A stretch of DNA of 64,000 nucleotides from Paractinoplanes maris (GTDB taxonomy: Bacteria; Actinomycetota; Actinomycetes; Mycobacteriales; Micromonosporaceae), in assembly GCF_023544465.1 (NCBI RefSeq), contig NZ_JALPVL010000009.1, forward strand, positions 186,001 to 250,000, given 5' to 3'. Below are positions 23,201 to 30,729 of this stretch, one piece after another. How positions within the stretch are numbered: position 1 is the stretch's first letter; the number at the start of each line of letters is the position of its first letter. The notes beneath the pieces were generated by a model. The model saw only the letters and a program-made list of their open reading frames with translations. It was not told the origin of the DNA and did no database searches. A program made the translations under genes and the position numbers.

Positions 23201-25918
23201 TCAGCCGCCGCCGGCTCGTAGGACGTCGCCGAGGCGGCGGCGTCGGCGTACGGAGGCTTCGGTGGCCACGACGGCGGCCAGCACCGCGGCCAGCGCGCCC
23301 ACCGTGCCGAGTTCCAGCACCCACCATGGCACCACCATCGCCGGGTCGGCCACCTGGCCGGTGAGCATCCGCAGGGCCAGCGGGCCCAGCGTCAGCCAGG
23401 CCAGCAGAGCGCCCAGCGCTGGACCGCACACCCCCGCCACCACCAGCACCGGCAGCAGTTCGCCGGCCGCCACCCGGTGGCTGTCGCGCGGCCGCAGGCC
23501 CAGTGTCCGCAGCCGGGCCAGCGTCTCCCAGCGCTCGGGCGCACTCGCCGCGGCGGCCAGCGCGAAGCCGAGCAGGGCCAGCGCCAGCAGGATCGCCGCC
23601 GCGACCAGATAAAGGCGGGTGAGCCCGGCGGTCAGCGGCGCCGTGCGGCGCTCGTCGAGCAGGCCGGCCCGGGTCGTCAGCCGCCCGTCGGCCCCCGAGG
23701 CCTGGATCGCCGCGGCCGCGCCGGGGCCGGTCGCCCAGATGGTGTCGGGCTCGAAGGCCAGGCCGCCCGCCTTCGCCGCCGCCACGTCCACCACGACCAC
23801 GTCGTCGCCGGTGCCGACCGGCGGCGCGGCACCGACCGCGACCAGCGGGATCGCGCTGTTGGTCTGCAGCGGGATGCGGAAGCTCGTGCCGGGCCGCAGG
23901 GTGTTGTCGCTCGTGCGGACCAGGGCCGGGATGGTGCCGTCGCGAGCCGTGGTCAGTCCGGCCGGGTCGGGCAGGCCGGGCAGGGGAGTGCCGGCGAGCA
24001 GCCGGCGGAAGCTTGCCGTGTCCACCACGACCAGGCGGGCGACGATCGCGGTGGAGTCGGCGATGAAGCGCTCGTTCTCGACGACGCGGGCCGCGACGAC
24101 GTTGCGGACGCCGGGTGCCGCCGCCACCTTGGCCGTGACCGGGACGGTGGCGCCGGCCGCCTCGGAGCCCATCGTCAGCCGGGCGTCGGCGCCGGCCGAC
24201 TGCCAGGCCCCGTCGGCCAGGCCCTGCTCGGTGGTGGCGTTCAGGGTGAAGGCGTACGACGCGAGGGCGATCGCCGTGATCAGGGCGAAGGCGGGCAGCA
24301 CGCGGGAGGTGGCGGCGGCCCGGGCCGCGGCGAACAGCACGAGTGGGCGCCGGGAGCGCAGGGCCATGGCGAGGGTGGCTCGGGTGGCCGACGGCATCAG
24401 GCGTACGAGAAGGAGGGCGACAGCCAGGGCGACGAGCGCCGGCGCGGCCGCGGGCAACCCCACGTCGCCGTCGGCGCTGGAACCGATGCCGCGCTGCCGC
24501 AGGGCGATGAGCGCACCGGCGGCCAGGGCGACCACGGCGGCGTCCAGCGCGGCCCGGCGGAGCTGACCGGTGCGCCGCGCCCACCGACGGGCGCTGCGGT
24601 TGGCCGGCGCCCGGCGGTCGCGGGTGGCCCGGGCGGCGGCCAGCGTGCCGAACGCCGGCCCGGCCGCGAGCGCGATCACGACGAACGGAAGAACCCAGGT
24701 CAGCGCGGCTCCGCCGGCCAGCGCGAAGCTCAGGGCGAGACCGAGTGCGGCCGCGGGCACCGTCACCGCGACCGACTCGATCGCGAGCTCGGTGGCCAGG
24801 CCGGGCAGCGAGGCGCCGCGTTGCCGGGCGGTGGTCAGAGCGGCCGTACGCCGCCGGGTGAGCAGATCGGCGGCCAGGCTCACGACGAGCAGCGCGCCGG
24901 CCAGCACGGCGATCAGCAGCACGGCGGCCTGGGCCGAGGCGGTGGCGATCTGAGCACGCAGGTCGCGCAGCACGCTGTCGAGCTGGGTGGCCCACTTGAG
25001 AGAGTCGTCGCGCTCGGCCGAGACCGCCGAGCCACCCTTGAGAGCCGCCACCGCTTCGGCCAGCGCCTGGGCCGACTTCCAGGTGAGCCTGTCCGGGTCG
25101 GCGTCGAAGCGGACGGTGCGGCGCAACTGGTCGGGGCGGAAGGCCAGGCGGGCGTCGGGCAGCGACTGGTCGGAGAGCCAGCCGCCGAACCGGGTGCTGC
25201 CCAGGCCGTCCCGGTTGGCCGCCGGCTGCAACAGCCACGGTGCCAGGCGCCAGGCCGGGTCGCCCGGGTCCACCGGCCGGAAGATGCCGCTGACCCGGAC
25301 GTCGTACGGGGTCCGGCGCTCGTCCTGCACCGGGAGCCGGTCGCCCGGCTTCGCCCCGAGCGCCTTGGCGTCGGCCTCGGACAGCCCGATGTGCATCGGC
25401 CACGGTTTGCCATTCAGCGGGATCTCGACGGACTGGTCGGTTGTGGCCGGGCCGGGGGCGCGCCCGGAGATCCAGGTGACCGCCGGACCGCCGGAGTCGT
25501 CGCGCAGGTATTCGAGCTGGAGCCGCCGCTGCACGCTGCCGTCGGTGACCGCCATCGAGATGCTCGAGACGGTCGTGACCGGTGGCCGGAGCGCCGAGCG
25601 CAGGCTCGCGTCGAGGTCGCTCTTGGCCAGCGAGCCGATCCCGGCGACGTCGTCGGCCAGCCGCGGGGAGCGGAGCCGGCCGCCGGTCGGCCCGTAGTCG
25701 TCCGGCCAGTCCGACTCCACCCGCACGGCGGCGTCGTCGGCCGCGCGGCGGATCGCGTCGCGGGTGGCCTCGTCCGAGGTCGTGCGGATCAGCGGCGGCG
25801 TGGCCCCGGCCAGCAGAGCCACGACGGCGACGACGCAGGCGACCAGCAAGAGCGGACCGGCGTCGGCCCGGGCCCGGCCGCGGATGCTCGGCCAGTGCAG
25901 GGCCGGCCAGGCGCTCAC
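23201..25918 (-). CDS. ABC transporter permease, FtsX type (second permease)
   Basis: 905 residues from the GTG at 25918. An N-terminal helix (LLLVACVVAVVALLAGATPPLI) is followed by a large extracytoplasmic domain, then membrane clusters near residues 320-480 (LLIAVLAGALLVVSLAADLLTRRRTAALTTARQRGAS is typical FtsX) and 765-880 (LVAAAILLALALLGFALAAAA, LLAWLTLGPLALRML). Two FtsX units with a duplicated layout mark a type VII ABC exporter or mechanotransmission complex. Partners are the ATPases at 29171 and 29848 and the permease at 26046. The start codon lies in the last unit of the 33-bp repeat. Confidence 0.85.
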   Translation of the reverse strand: MSAWPALHWPSIRGRARADAGPLLLVACVVAVVALLAGATPPLIRTTSDEATRDAIRRAADDAAVRVESDWPDDYGPTGGRLRSPRLADDVAGIGSLAKSDLDASLRSALRPPVTTVSSISMAVTDGSVQRRLQLEYLRDDSGGPAVTWISGRAPGPATTDQSVEIPLNGKPWPMHIGLSEADAKALGAKPGDRLPVQDERRTPYDVRVSGIFRPVDPGDPAWRLAPWLLQPAANRDGLGSTRFGGWLSDQSLPDARLAFRPDQLRRTVRFDADPDRLTWKSAQALAEAVAALKGGSAVSAERDDSLKWATQLDSVLRDLRAQIATASAQAAVLLIAVLAGALLVVSLAADLLTRRRTAALTTARQRGASLPGLATELAIESVAVTVPAAALGLALSFALAGGAALTWVLPFVVIALAAGPAFGTLAAARATRDRRAPANRSARRWARRTGQLRRAALDAAVVALAAGALIALRQRGIGSSADGDVGLPAAAPALVALAVALLLVRLMPSATRATLAMALRSRRPLVLFAAARAAATSRVLPAFALITAIALASYAFTLNATTEQGLADGAWQSAGADARLTMGSEAAGATVPVTAKVAAAPGVRNVVAARVVENERFIADSTAIVARLVVVDTASFRRLLAGTPLPGLPDPAGLTTARDGTIPALVRTSDNTLRPGTSFRIPLQTNSAIPLVAVGAAPPVGTGDDVVVVDVAAAKAGGLAFEPDTIWATGPGAAAAIQASGADGRLTTRAGLLDERRTAPLTAGLTRLYLVAAAILLALALLGFALAAAASAPERWETLARLRTLGLRPRDSHRVAAGELLPVLVVAGVCGPALGALLAWLTLGPLALRMLTGQVADPAMVVPWWVLELGTVGALAAVLAAVVATEASVRRRRRLGDVLRAGGG

Positions 25919-26049
25919 GACGCCACCCGCAAGGCTGCCCGGGCTTCCACGACGCCACCCGCAGTGGCCGTCCGGGCCTTCACGACGCCACCCGCAGTGG
26001 CCGTCCGGGCCTTCACGGCGCCACCCGCAGTGGCCGTCCGGGTCTTCAC
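25915..26049 (-). CDS. Repeat-encoded 44-residue mini-ORF coupling two permeases
   Basis: A GTG at 26049 overlaps the stop of the upstream permease (GTGA), and its TGA at 25917-25915 overlaps the GTG of the downstream permease (GTGA). The 44 codons are the 33-bp repeat read in one frame: VKTRTATAGGA/VVKARTATAGG and ending ARAALRVAS. Because the unit is 11 codons, the frame stays open. The peptide is low-complexity and basic and may have no function beyond carrying ribosomes across the gap. Whether it is translated is untested. Confidence 0.5.
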   Translation of the reverse strand: MKTRTATAGGAVKARTATAGGVVKARTATAGGVVEARAALRVAS

Positions 26050-26070
26050 GACGCCACCCGCAGGTGTGCC
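25916..26070. repeat. 33-bp tandem repeat at the permease-permease junction
   Basis: Units start at 25916 (32 bp), 25948, 25981, 26014 (33 bp each) and 26047 (partial), each opening with CAC-G(A/G)CGCCACCCGCA on the plus strand. On the minus strand each unit holds GGTGGCGTCGTGA, that is, the last codons and stop of the upstream permease fused to the GTG of the downstream one. The array looks like duplication of an original GTGA stop-start junction. Confidence 0.92.
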
Positions 26071-29000
26071 GCGTCGGCCCGGCTGACCTGCACCAGGACG
26101 GCCGAGCCGACGGCCAGCGCGCAGGCCGCGACCAGCCCCGCGAGAAGCAGGAGCTCGCCGCCCCAGGGCCAGTGGGCCACGGCCGACGGCACGGCGGCCG
26201 CGCCGGTGTCCGAGCGGATCAGCAGCGGTGCGATCAGCCACGTGGCCAGTGCGCCGACGCCGGCGCCCGCGGCCAGCAGCGGCAGCACGACCGCGGCGTG
26301 TTCGCCCAGCAGCGCGGCCCGGATGCCGCGGCGGGACACGCCGAGCCCGCGTAGCCGGGCCACCTCGACCGCGCGTAGCTGCGTGTCGCAGGTCACCTGG
26401 AGCAGCACCCCGCCCAGCAGCAGGACGATCGCGGCCACCACGAGCACCCGCAGGACGGCCGGGAAGGAGGCGCGCAGCGGGCTGCCGGTCAGCCGCTCGC
26501 CCTCGGCCTGGCGGGTGGTGACGGTGCCGAGGCGCAGCTCGCCGATCCGGGCGGCGGCGTCCGCGCGGGCCGGGTCCCCGACCCACCACTCGGTCACCGG
26601 GGAGTCGACGTTGCCGCGTACGGCCAGGGCTCGCGTCAGCCGGTCCACGTCGACCAGCAGCGCGGCGGCACCGGCGGCCGACGGCACCTGGGGCACGATT
26701 TCGGCCACTGTCGCGTGCACCGCGGTCTGGTCGAGGGCGAACGAGATCTCGGAGCCGCGGCGGGCGCCGACGTCGGCCGCGAACCGTTGGGAGACGACCA
26801 CCGGCACCGGGCCCGGATCGGCGAAGGCGGTGGCGACCAGGACCCGGGTCAGCGGGGTCGTCTCGGCGAAGCTCACCGCGGCGCTCAGCCTCAGCCGCGT
26901 GCCGGTGACCCCGACCTGGGCGTTGTTGAGCTGGTTGGCCTCCGGCGCGGCGGCCCGGACCGTCCACGCCGACGTCGACGGACCGGGCAGCGTGATCGTG
27001 GCGTCGATCGCGGCCACGTGCTGGATCCCGGTCTCGCCCAGCACCGACAGCGTGACGCCGATCAGCCGCAGCCCGGCGATCGGGACGCAACCCGGCAGCG
27101 GATGGGGACGGCCGTCCAGCGCGACCGGGTCGCCGTCACAGGTCGTCCGCAGCCCGATGTCGTCCTGCAGCAGCAGGTGCGGGGTCACGGCGATCGGTTT
27201 GTCGCCGGTGGCCGTCCCGGTGAGCGACGGGGTGTTGCCCTCGGGCAGGGCGACGCCGGTCACCGGGGCCGGCGGCACCAGGGCCCGGGTCGCGCCGGCC
27301 CAGCCGTCCGGGTGATCGGCCCGGCCCCGCAACAGGGCGTCGGCGTGCCGGGTGTCGATGGCCACCAGCTGCGGGGCCGTGGACGGGCCGCCGAGCCACT
27401 GGCCGACCACGATGTTGTTCTTGGCGACCGGGCTGATCACCCCGCCGGTGGCCGCGCCGACCTGGGCGCTCTGCCCGGTGGCGGGGGCGGTGGTCAGGGA
27501 GACGGCCAGGTCGGTGCCCACGGACAGGTCGGCCTGGTCGCGCTGGGAGGTGTTCCAGGTCGAGCCGAACGCGGTGCCGAAGGTCGCGGCGGCACAGCCC
27601 AGGCAGATCAGCAGCCCGGCGGCCAGGGCCTGCGGGCGGCGGGCGGCCCCGGAGGCGGCCAGCGACAGGGTGAAGCCGCGGGCCCGGCCGGCCAGCCGCT
27701 CGGCCCCGCGCAGCAGCGGCGGGACCAGGCGCAGGGCCAGCGCGGCGCCGGCGGTCAGGATGAGGGCGGGCGCCAGAACGCGTACGGCATCGGCCCGGGA
27801 CCCGGCGGCGGCCGGCTGGGCCCGCAGCTGCCACCAGCTGACCACCGCGAGCGCCAGCAGCAGGAGGTCGAGCCCGGAACGGGCGAGCAGCTCGCGGTGG
27901 GTACGGCGATCCCCGGGATCAGCGGCCGGCCGGGTGCCCAGCCCGACGTTGAGCGCCGCCAGGGCCAGCGCCCCGCCGGCCACCACGGCGATCTGGGCTC
28001 CGGTCACGGTCACCGGGGCGGCGAGCCCGGCCCCGTCCAGCGGAGGGAGCCGGGTGAGCGCGGCATACAGCAACGCGGAGAGCGGCACCGCCAGCGCGGC
28101 CGCCACCACGGCGATCGCCCCGGCCTCGGCCGCGGCCACGGCGGTGAACTGGCGCCGGCTCGTGCCGAGGGCGGCCAGGAGGTCGAACTCGGCGGTCCGG
28201 ACCCCGGTCGTCAGCCGGCCGGCCAGGGTGAGCGCGATCGCCGTGAGGACCAGGCCGATCAACGCCAGCGCGAGGACCGCCCCCGAGGTGAGCTGCTGCT
28301 GGTCGCGCGCGGCGAGCAGCAGCTGGGGGAGCGGGGACGAGACGCGCTGGATCTCCACCCGGTCGCCGAGCGTGCCCTCCAGCTTGCGGTTGGCGTCGAG
28401 CAGCGACGCGGTGAGCTGGTCGAGCCCCCGGCCGGTGGGCGCGGAGAGGTCGGGCCGGGCGGTGACCTCGAGCCGGCTCAGCGCCGACCCGCCGGTCAGC
28501 AGGTCGCCCAAGCCCACCAGGAACGGCCCGTAGGCGTGGATCTGCCGGGCCGAGGTGCTCTCCGGCGGGTCGGCGTCGAACCCGGTCCCACCCAGCGGGT
28601 CACGGTCCCAGCCGGTGTCCGGCAGCGGCCGGACGACGGCGACGATCCGCAGGTCGACGGGCTGGTTGGGGGAGCGGCCGAGCTCGGGGCCCAGGTGCAC
28701 GCGGCTGCCGGGCTTCAGTCCGAGCAGCCGGGCGGTGCTCTGCAGGACGGCCGCCTCCAGCGGCGCCCGGGGCCAGCGGCCGGAGACCAGTGCCGCCCGC
28801 GACCGGAGATCCTCGATGGCGCCCAGGTAGCCGCCGCCCAGGACGCCGTCGGAGTCGGCCGCCGGCAGCAGCCGGAGGGCGGCTGACACCCGCGTCGTCG
28901 TGGTCACCCGGAACGGCGCCACCGCGGTGGTCAGCACCGTGCGGGTGTCGGCGGCGACCGACTCGGCGTCGGCCGCCGCGACGGTTCCCACATAGGCGGT

Positions 29001-29177
29001 GGCCGTGGTGTCGTCCGGGTCGGCCCGGGCCGCGGAGACCTCGACCGCGCGTTCCGAGGTGCGGGTGACCAGCAGCGTGCACGTGCCGAGCAGGGTGGCC
29101 CCGATGACCAGGATCGTGAGCAGGGAGGCCAGCAGCGGCCACTGGGCCCGGGCCCGGCGCGGCAGAAGTCTCAGCAC
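26046..29177 (-). CDS. ABC transporter permease, FtsX type (first permease)
   Basis: 1043 residues from the GTG at 29177, overlapping the ATPase stop (GTGCTGA). The first helix is WPLLASLLTILVIGATLLGT, then an outer domain to about residue 290, FtsX helices (ALALIGLVLTAIALTLAGR, with AEFDLLAALGTSRRQF as the FtsX coupling helix), more helices near 390-500, a second outer domain, and the final FtsX unit at 910-1040 (LRVLVVAAIVLLLGGVLLQV, ARLRGLGVSRRGIRAALL). Together with the second permease and two ATPases it forms a large membrane complex for lipid, peptide or signal transfer. It ends VAS-stop within the 33-bp repeat. Confidence 0.86.
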   Translation of the reverse strand: MLRLLPRRARAQWPLLASLLTILVIGATLLGTCTLLVTRTSERAVEVSAARADPDDTTATAYVGTVAAADAESVAADTRTVLTTAVAPFRVTTTTRVSAALRLLPAADSDGVLGGGYLGAIEDLRSRAALVSGRWPRAPLEAAVLQSTARLLGLKPGSRVHLGPELGRSPNQPVDLRIVAVVRPLPDTGWDRDPLGGTGFDADPPESTSARQIHAYGPFLVGLGDLLTGGSALSRLEVTARPDLSAPTGRGLDQLTASLLDANRKLEGTLGDRVEIQRVSSPLPQLLLAARDQQQLTSGAVLALALIGLVLTAIALTLAGRLTTGVRTAEFDLLAALGTSRRQFTAVAAAEAGAIAVVAAALAVPLSALLYAALTRLPPLDGAGLAAPVTVTGAQIAVVAGGALALAALNVGLGTRPAADPGDRRTHRELLARSGLDLLLLALAVVSWWQLRAQPAAAGSRADAVRVLAPALILTAGAALALRLVPPLLRGAERLAGRARGFTLSLAASGAARRPQALAAGLLICLGCAAATFGTAFGSTWNTSQRDQADLSVGTDLAVSLTTAPATGQSAQVGAATGGVISPVAKNNIVVGQWLGGPSTAPQLVAIDTRHADALLRGRADHPDGWAGATRALVPPAPVTGVALPEGNTPSLTGTATGDKPIAVTPHLLLQDDIGLRTTCDGDPVALDGRPHPLPGCVPIAGLRLIGVTLSVLGETGIQHVAAIDATITLPGPSTSAWTVRAAAPEANQLNNAQVGVTGTRLRLSAAVSFAETTPLTRVLVATAFADPGPVPVVVSQRFAADVGARRGSEISFALDQTAVHATVAEIVPQVPSAAGAAALLVDVDRLTRALAVRGNVDSPVTEWWVGDPARADAAARIGELRLGTVTTRQAEGERLTGSPLRASFPAVLRVLVVAAIVLLLGGVLLQVTCDTQLRAVEVARLRGLGVSRRGIRAALLGEHAAVVLPLLAAGAGVGALATWLIAPLLIRSDTGAAAVPSAVAHWPWGGELLLLAGLVAACALAVGSAVLVQVSRADAAHLRVAS

Positions 29178-29851
29178 GCGGGGACCCGGCCGTCGCTGAT
29201 CTGGATCACCCGGTCGGCCAGCGCCATCATCACCGGGTCGTGGGTGGCCACGACGGCGGTGACGCCCTCGGACTCGACCACGCCGCGCAGCAGCCCCATG
29301 ACGGCCAGGCCGGTCTCGGCGTCGAGCTGACCGGTCGGCTCGTCGGCGATGAGCAGGCGGGGTGAGGCGGCCAGGGCGCGGGCGATGGCCACGCGTTGTT
29401 GCTGGCCGCCGGAGAGTTCACCCGGTCGCTGCTGGGCGTGGTCGGACAGGCCGACGAGGTCGAGCAGCAGGGCGACGCGGCGTTCGCGGTCGCCGGGTTC
29501 GGCGCGGGCCAGCCGCAAGGGCACACCCACGTTCTCGGCGGCCGAGAGCACCGGGATGAGGCCGAAGGTCTGGAACACGTACGAGACTTTGTCGCGGCGC
29601 AGGCGGGACAGGCCGTCCTCGTCGAGGCCGGTGACCTCGAGCCCGTCGACGACGACCGTGCCGGAGTCGGGGCGGTCGAGGCCGCCGATCACATTGAGCA
29701 GCGTGGTCTTTCCGGAACCGGACCGGCCGACCAGGGCGACCATCGTGCCCGGCTCGACGTCGAACGACACGTCCCGCAGCGCGTGCACGGCCGCCGTACC
29801 CGAGCCGAAGGTCCGATTCACTTCCCGTACGGCGAGAAGGGCCCCGTTCAC
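29171..29851 (-). CDS. ABC transporter ATP-binding protein (MacB/LolD-like)
   Basis: 226 residues, minimal ABC ATPase length. Walker A is GRSGSGKTT, the Q-loop VSYVFQTFGLIP, the signature ELSGGQQQRVAIARAL, Walker B LLIADEPTGQLD, and the H-loop ATHD. The sequence matches the MacB/LolD/FtsE group that drives FtsX-type permeases. The GTG start overlaps the first ATPase stop by 4 bp, and its stop overlaps the first permease start, so all are coupled. Confidence 0.92.
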   Translation of the reverse strand: MNGALLAVREVNRTFGSGTAAVHALRDVSFDVEPGTMVALVGRSGSGKTTLLNVIGGLDRPDSGTVVVDGLEVTGLDEDGLSRLRRDKVSYVFQTFGLIPVLSAAENVGVPLRLARAEPGDRERRVALLLDLVGLSDHAQQRPGELSGGQQQRVAIARALAASPRLLIADEPTGQLDAETGLAVMGLLRGVVESEGVTAVVATHDPVMMALADRVIQISDGRVPAC

Positions 29852-30714
29852 GCGTCGGGCCGGATCGTAATGTGGTCGGGTTCGAGAGCGAGCCGCACCC
29901 GGCGGGTGAGGGCGAGCGCCTCGCGGTAGTCGCGGGGCAGCTGGATGCGCCCGGCCCGGTCCATCACGGCGTACTCCTCGGCGATCACGTGGGTGCCGCC
30001 GTCGTCGGCGGTGGCCGTGCGGCGCAGCACTTCGCTGCTGGTGCGCCCGTCGCGGATGGCCACGGTGCGCTCGACCTGACCGCTGACCGCGGGGTCGTGG
30101 GTGACCACGACGATGGTGACGCCGAGGTCGCGGTTGACGTCGCGCAGCGCGCCGAACACGTCGGCCGAGGTCGTGGTGTCGAGTTCACCGGTCGGCTCGT
30201 CGGCCAGCAGCACGTGCGGCTGGTTGGCCAGGGCGACGGCGATGGCCACGCGCATCTGCTGCCCGCCGGAGAGCTGCCCGGGCTTGCGGTCGGCGCAGTC
30301 GGCCACACCGAGTGACTCGAGCAGCTCGCCGGACCGTTGCCGGCGCACACTCGACGGCGTGCCGGCGGCGGTCATCGGCAGGTCGACCATCTGCCGGGCC
30401 GTCAGATACGGGATCAGGTTGCTGGCCGTCTGCTGCCGGACGAAGCCGACGGTGTGCCGCCGGTAGCGCACCCGGTCGGCCCGCGACATCGCCAGCAGGT
30501 CCCACTGCTCGACCCGGGCCCGCCCGGCGGTCGGCGCGTCCACCCCGGCCAGGATGGACAGCAGCGTCGACTTGCCCGAGCCGGAGGCCCCGACGACGGC
30601 GATCATCTCGCCCTTCTCGACCACCAGGTCGAGCCCCTGCAGAGCCTGCACCTCGACCGGGCCGGTCTGATAGATGCGCACCAGGCTCTCGCAGGCGATC
30701 AGCTCGTCCGACAC
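29848..30714 (-). CDS. ABC transporter ATP-binding protein with AbrB-like C-terminal tail
   Basis: 288 residues, about 60 longer than a minimal LolD-type ATPase. Walker A GASGSGKST, signature QLSGGQQMRVAIAVAL, Walker B VLLADEPTGELD and H-loop VTHD are intact. The tail (about 240-288) reads VMDRAGRIQLPRDYREALAL followed by RRVRLALEPDHITIRPD, which matches the AbrB/SpoVT swapped-hairpin pattern (D-xx-GRI-x-LP-xxx-R-xxL). In other proteins that fold dimerises and binds DNA. Here it could pair the two ATPases or link the complex to regulation. The GTG 30714 has GGAGGTGG upstream, only 15 bp after the transglutaminase-like gene. Confidence 0.85.
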   Translation of the reverse strand: MSDELIACESLVRIYQTGPVEVQALQGLDLVVEKGEMIAVVGASGSGKSTLLSILAGVDAPTAGRARVEQWDLLAMSRADRVRYRRHTVGFVRQQTASNLIPYLTARQMVDLPMTAAGTPSSVRRQRSGELLESLGVADCADRKPGQLSGGQQMRVAIAVALANQPHVLLADEPTGELDTTTSADVFGALRDVNRDLGVTIVVVTHDPAVSGQVERTVAIRDGRTSSEVLRRTATADDGGTHVIAEEYAVMDRAGRIQLPRDYREALALTRRVRLALEPDHITIRPDA

Positions 30715-30729
30715 GCTCCACCTCCGCCC

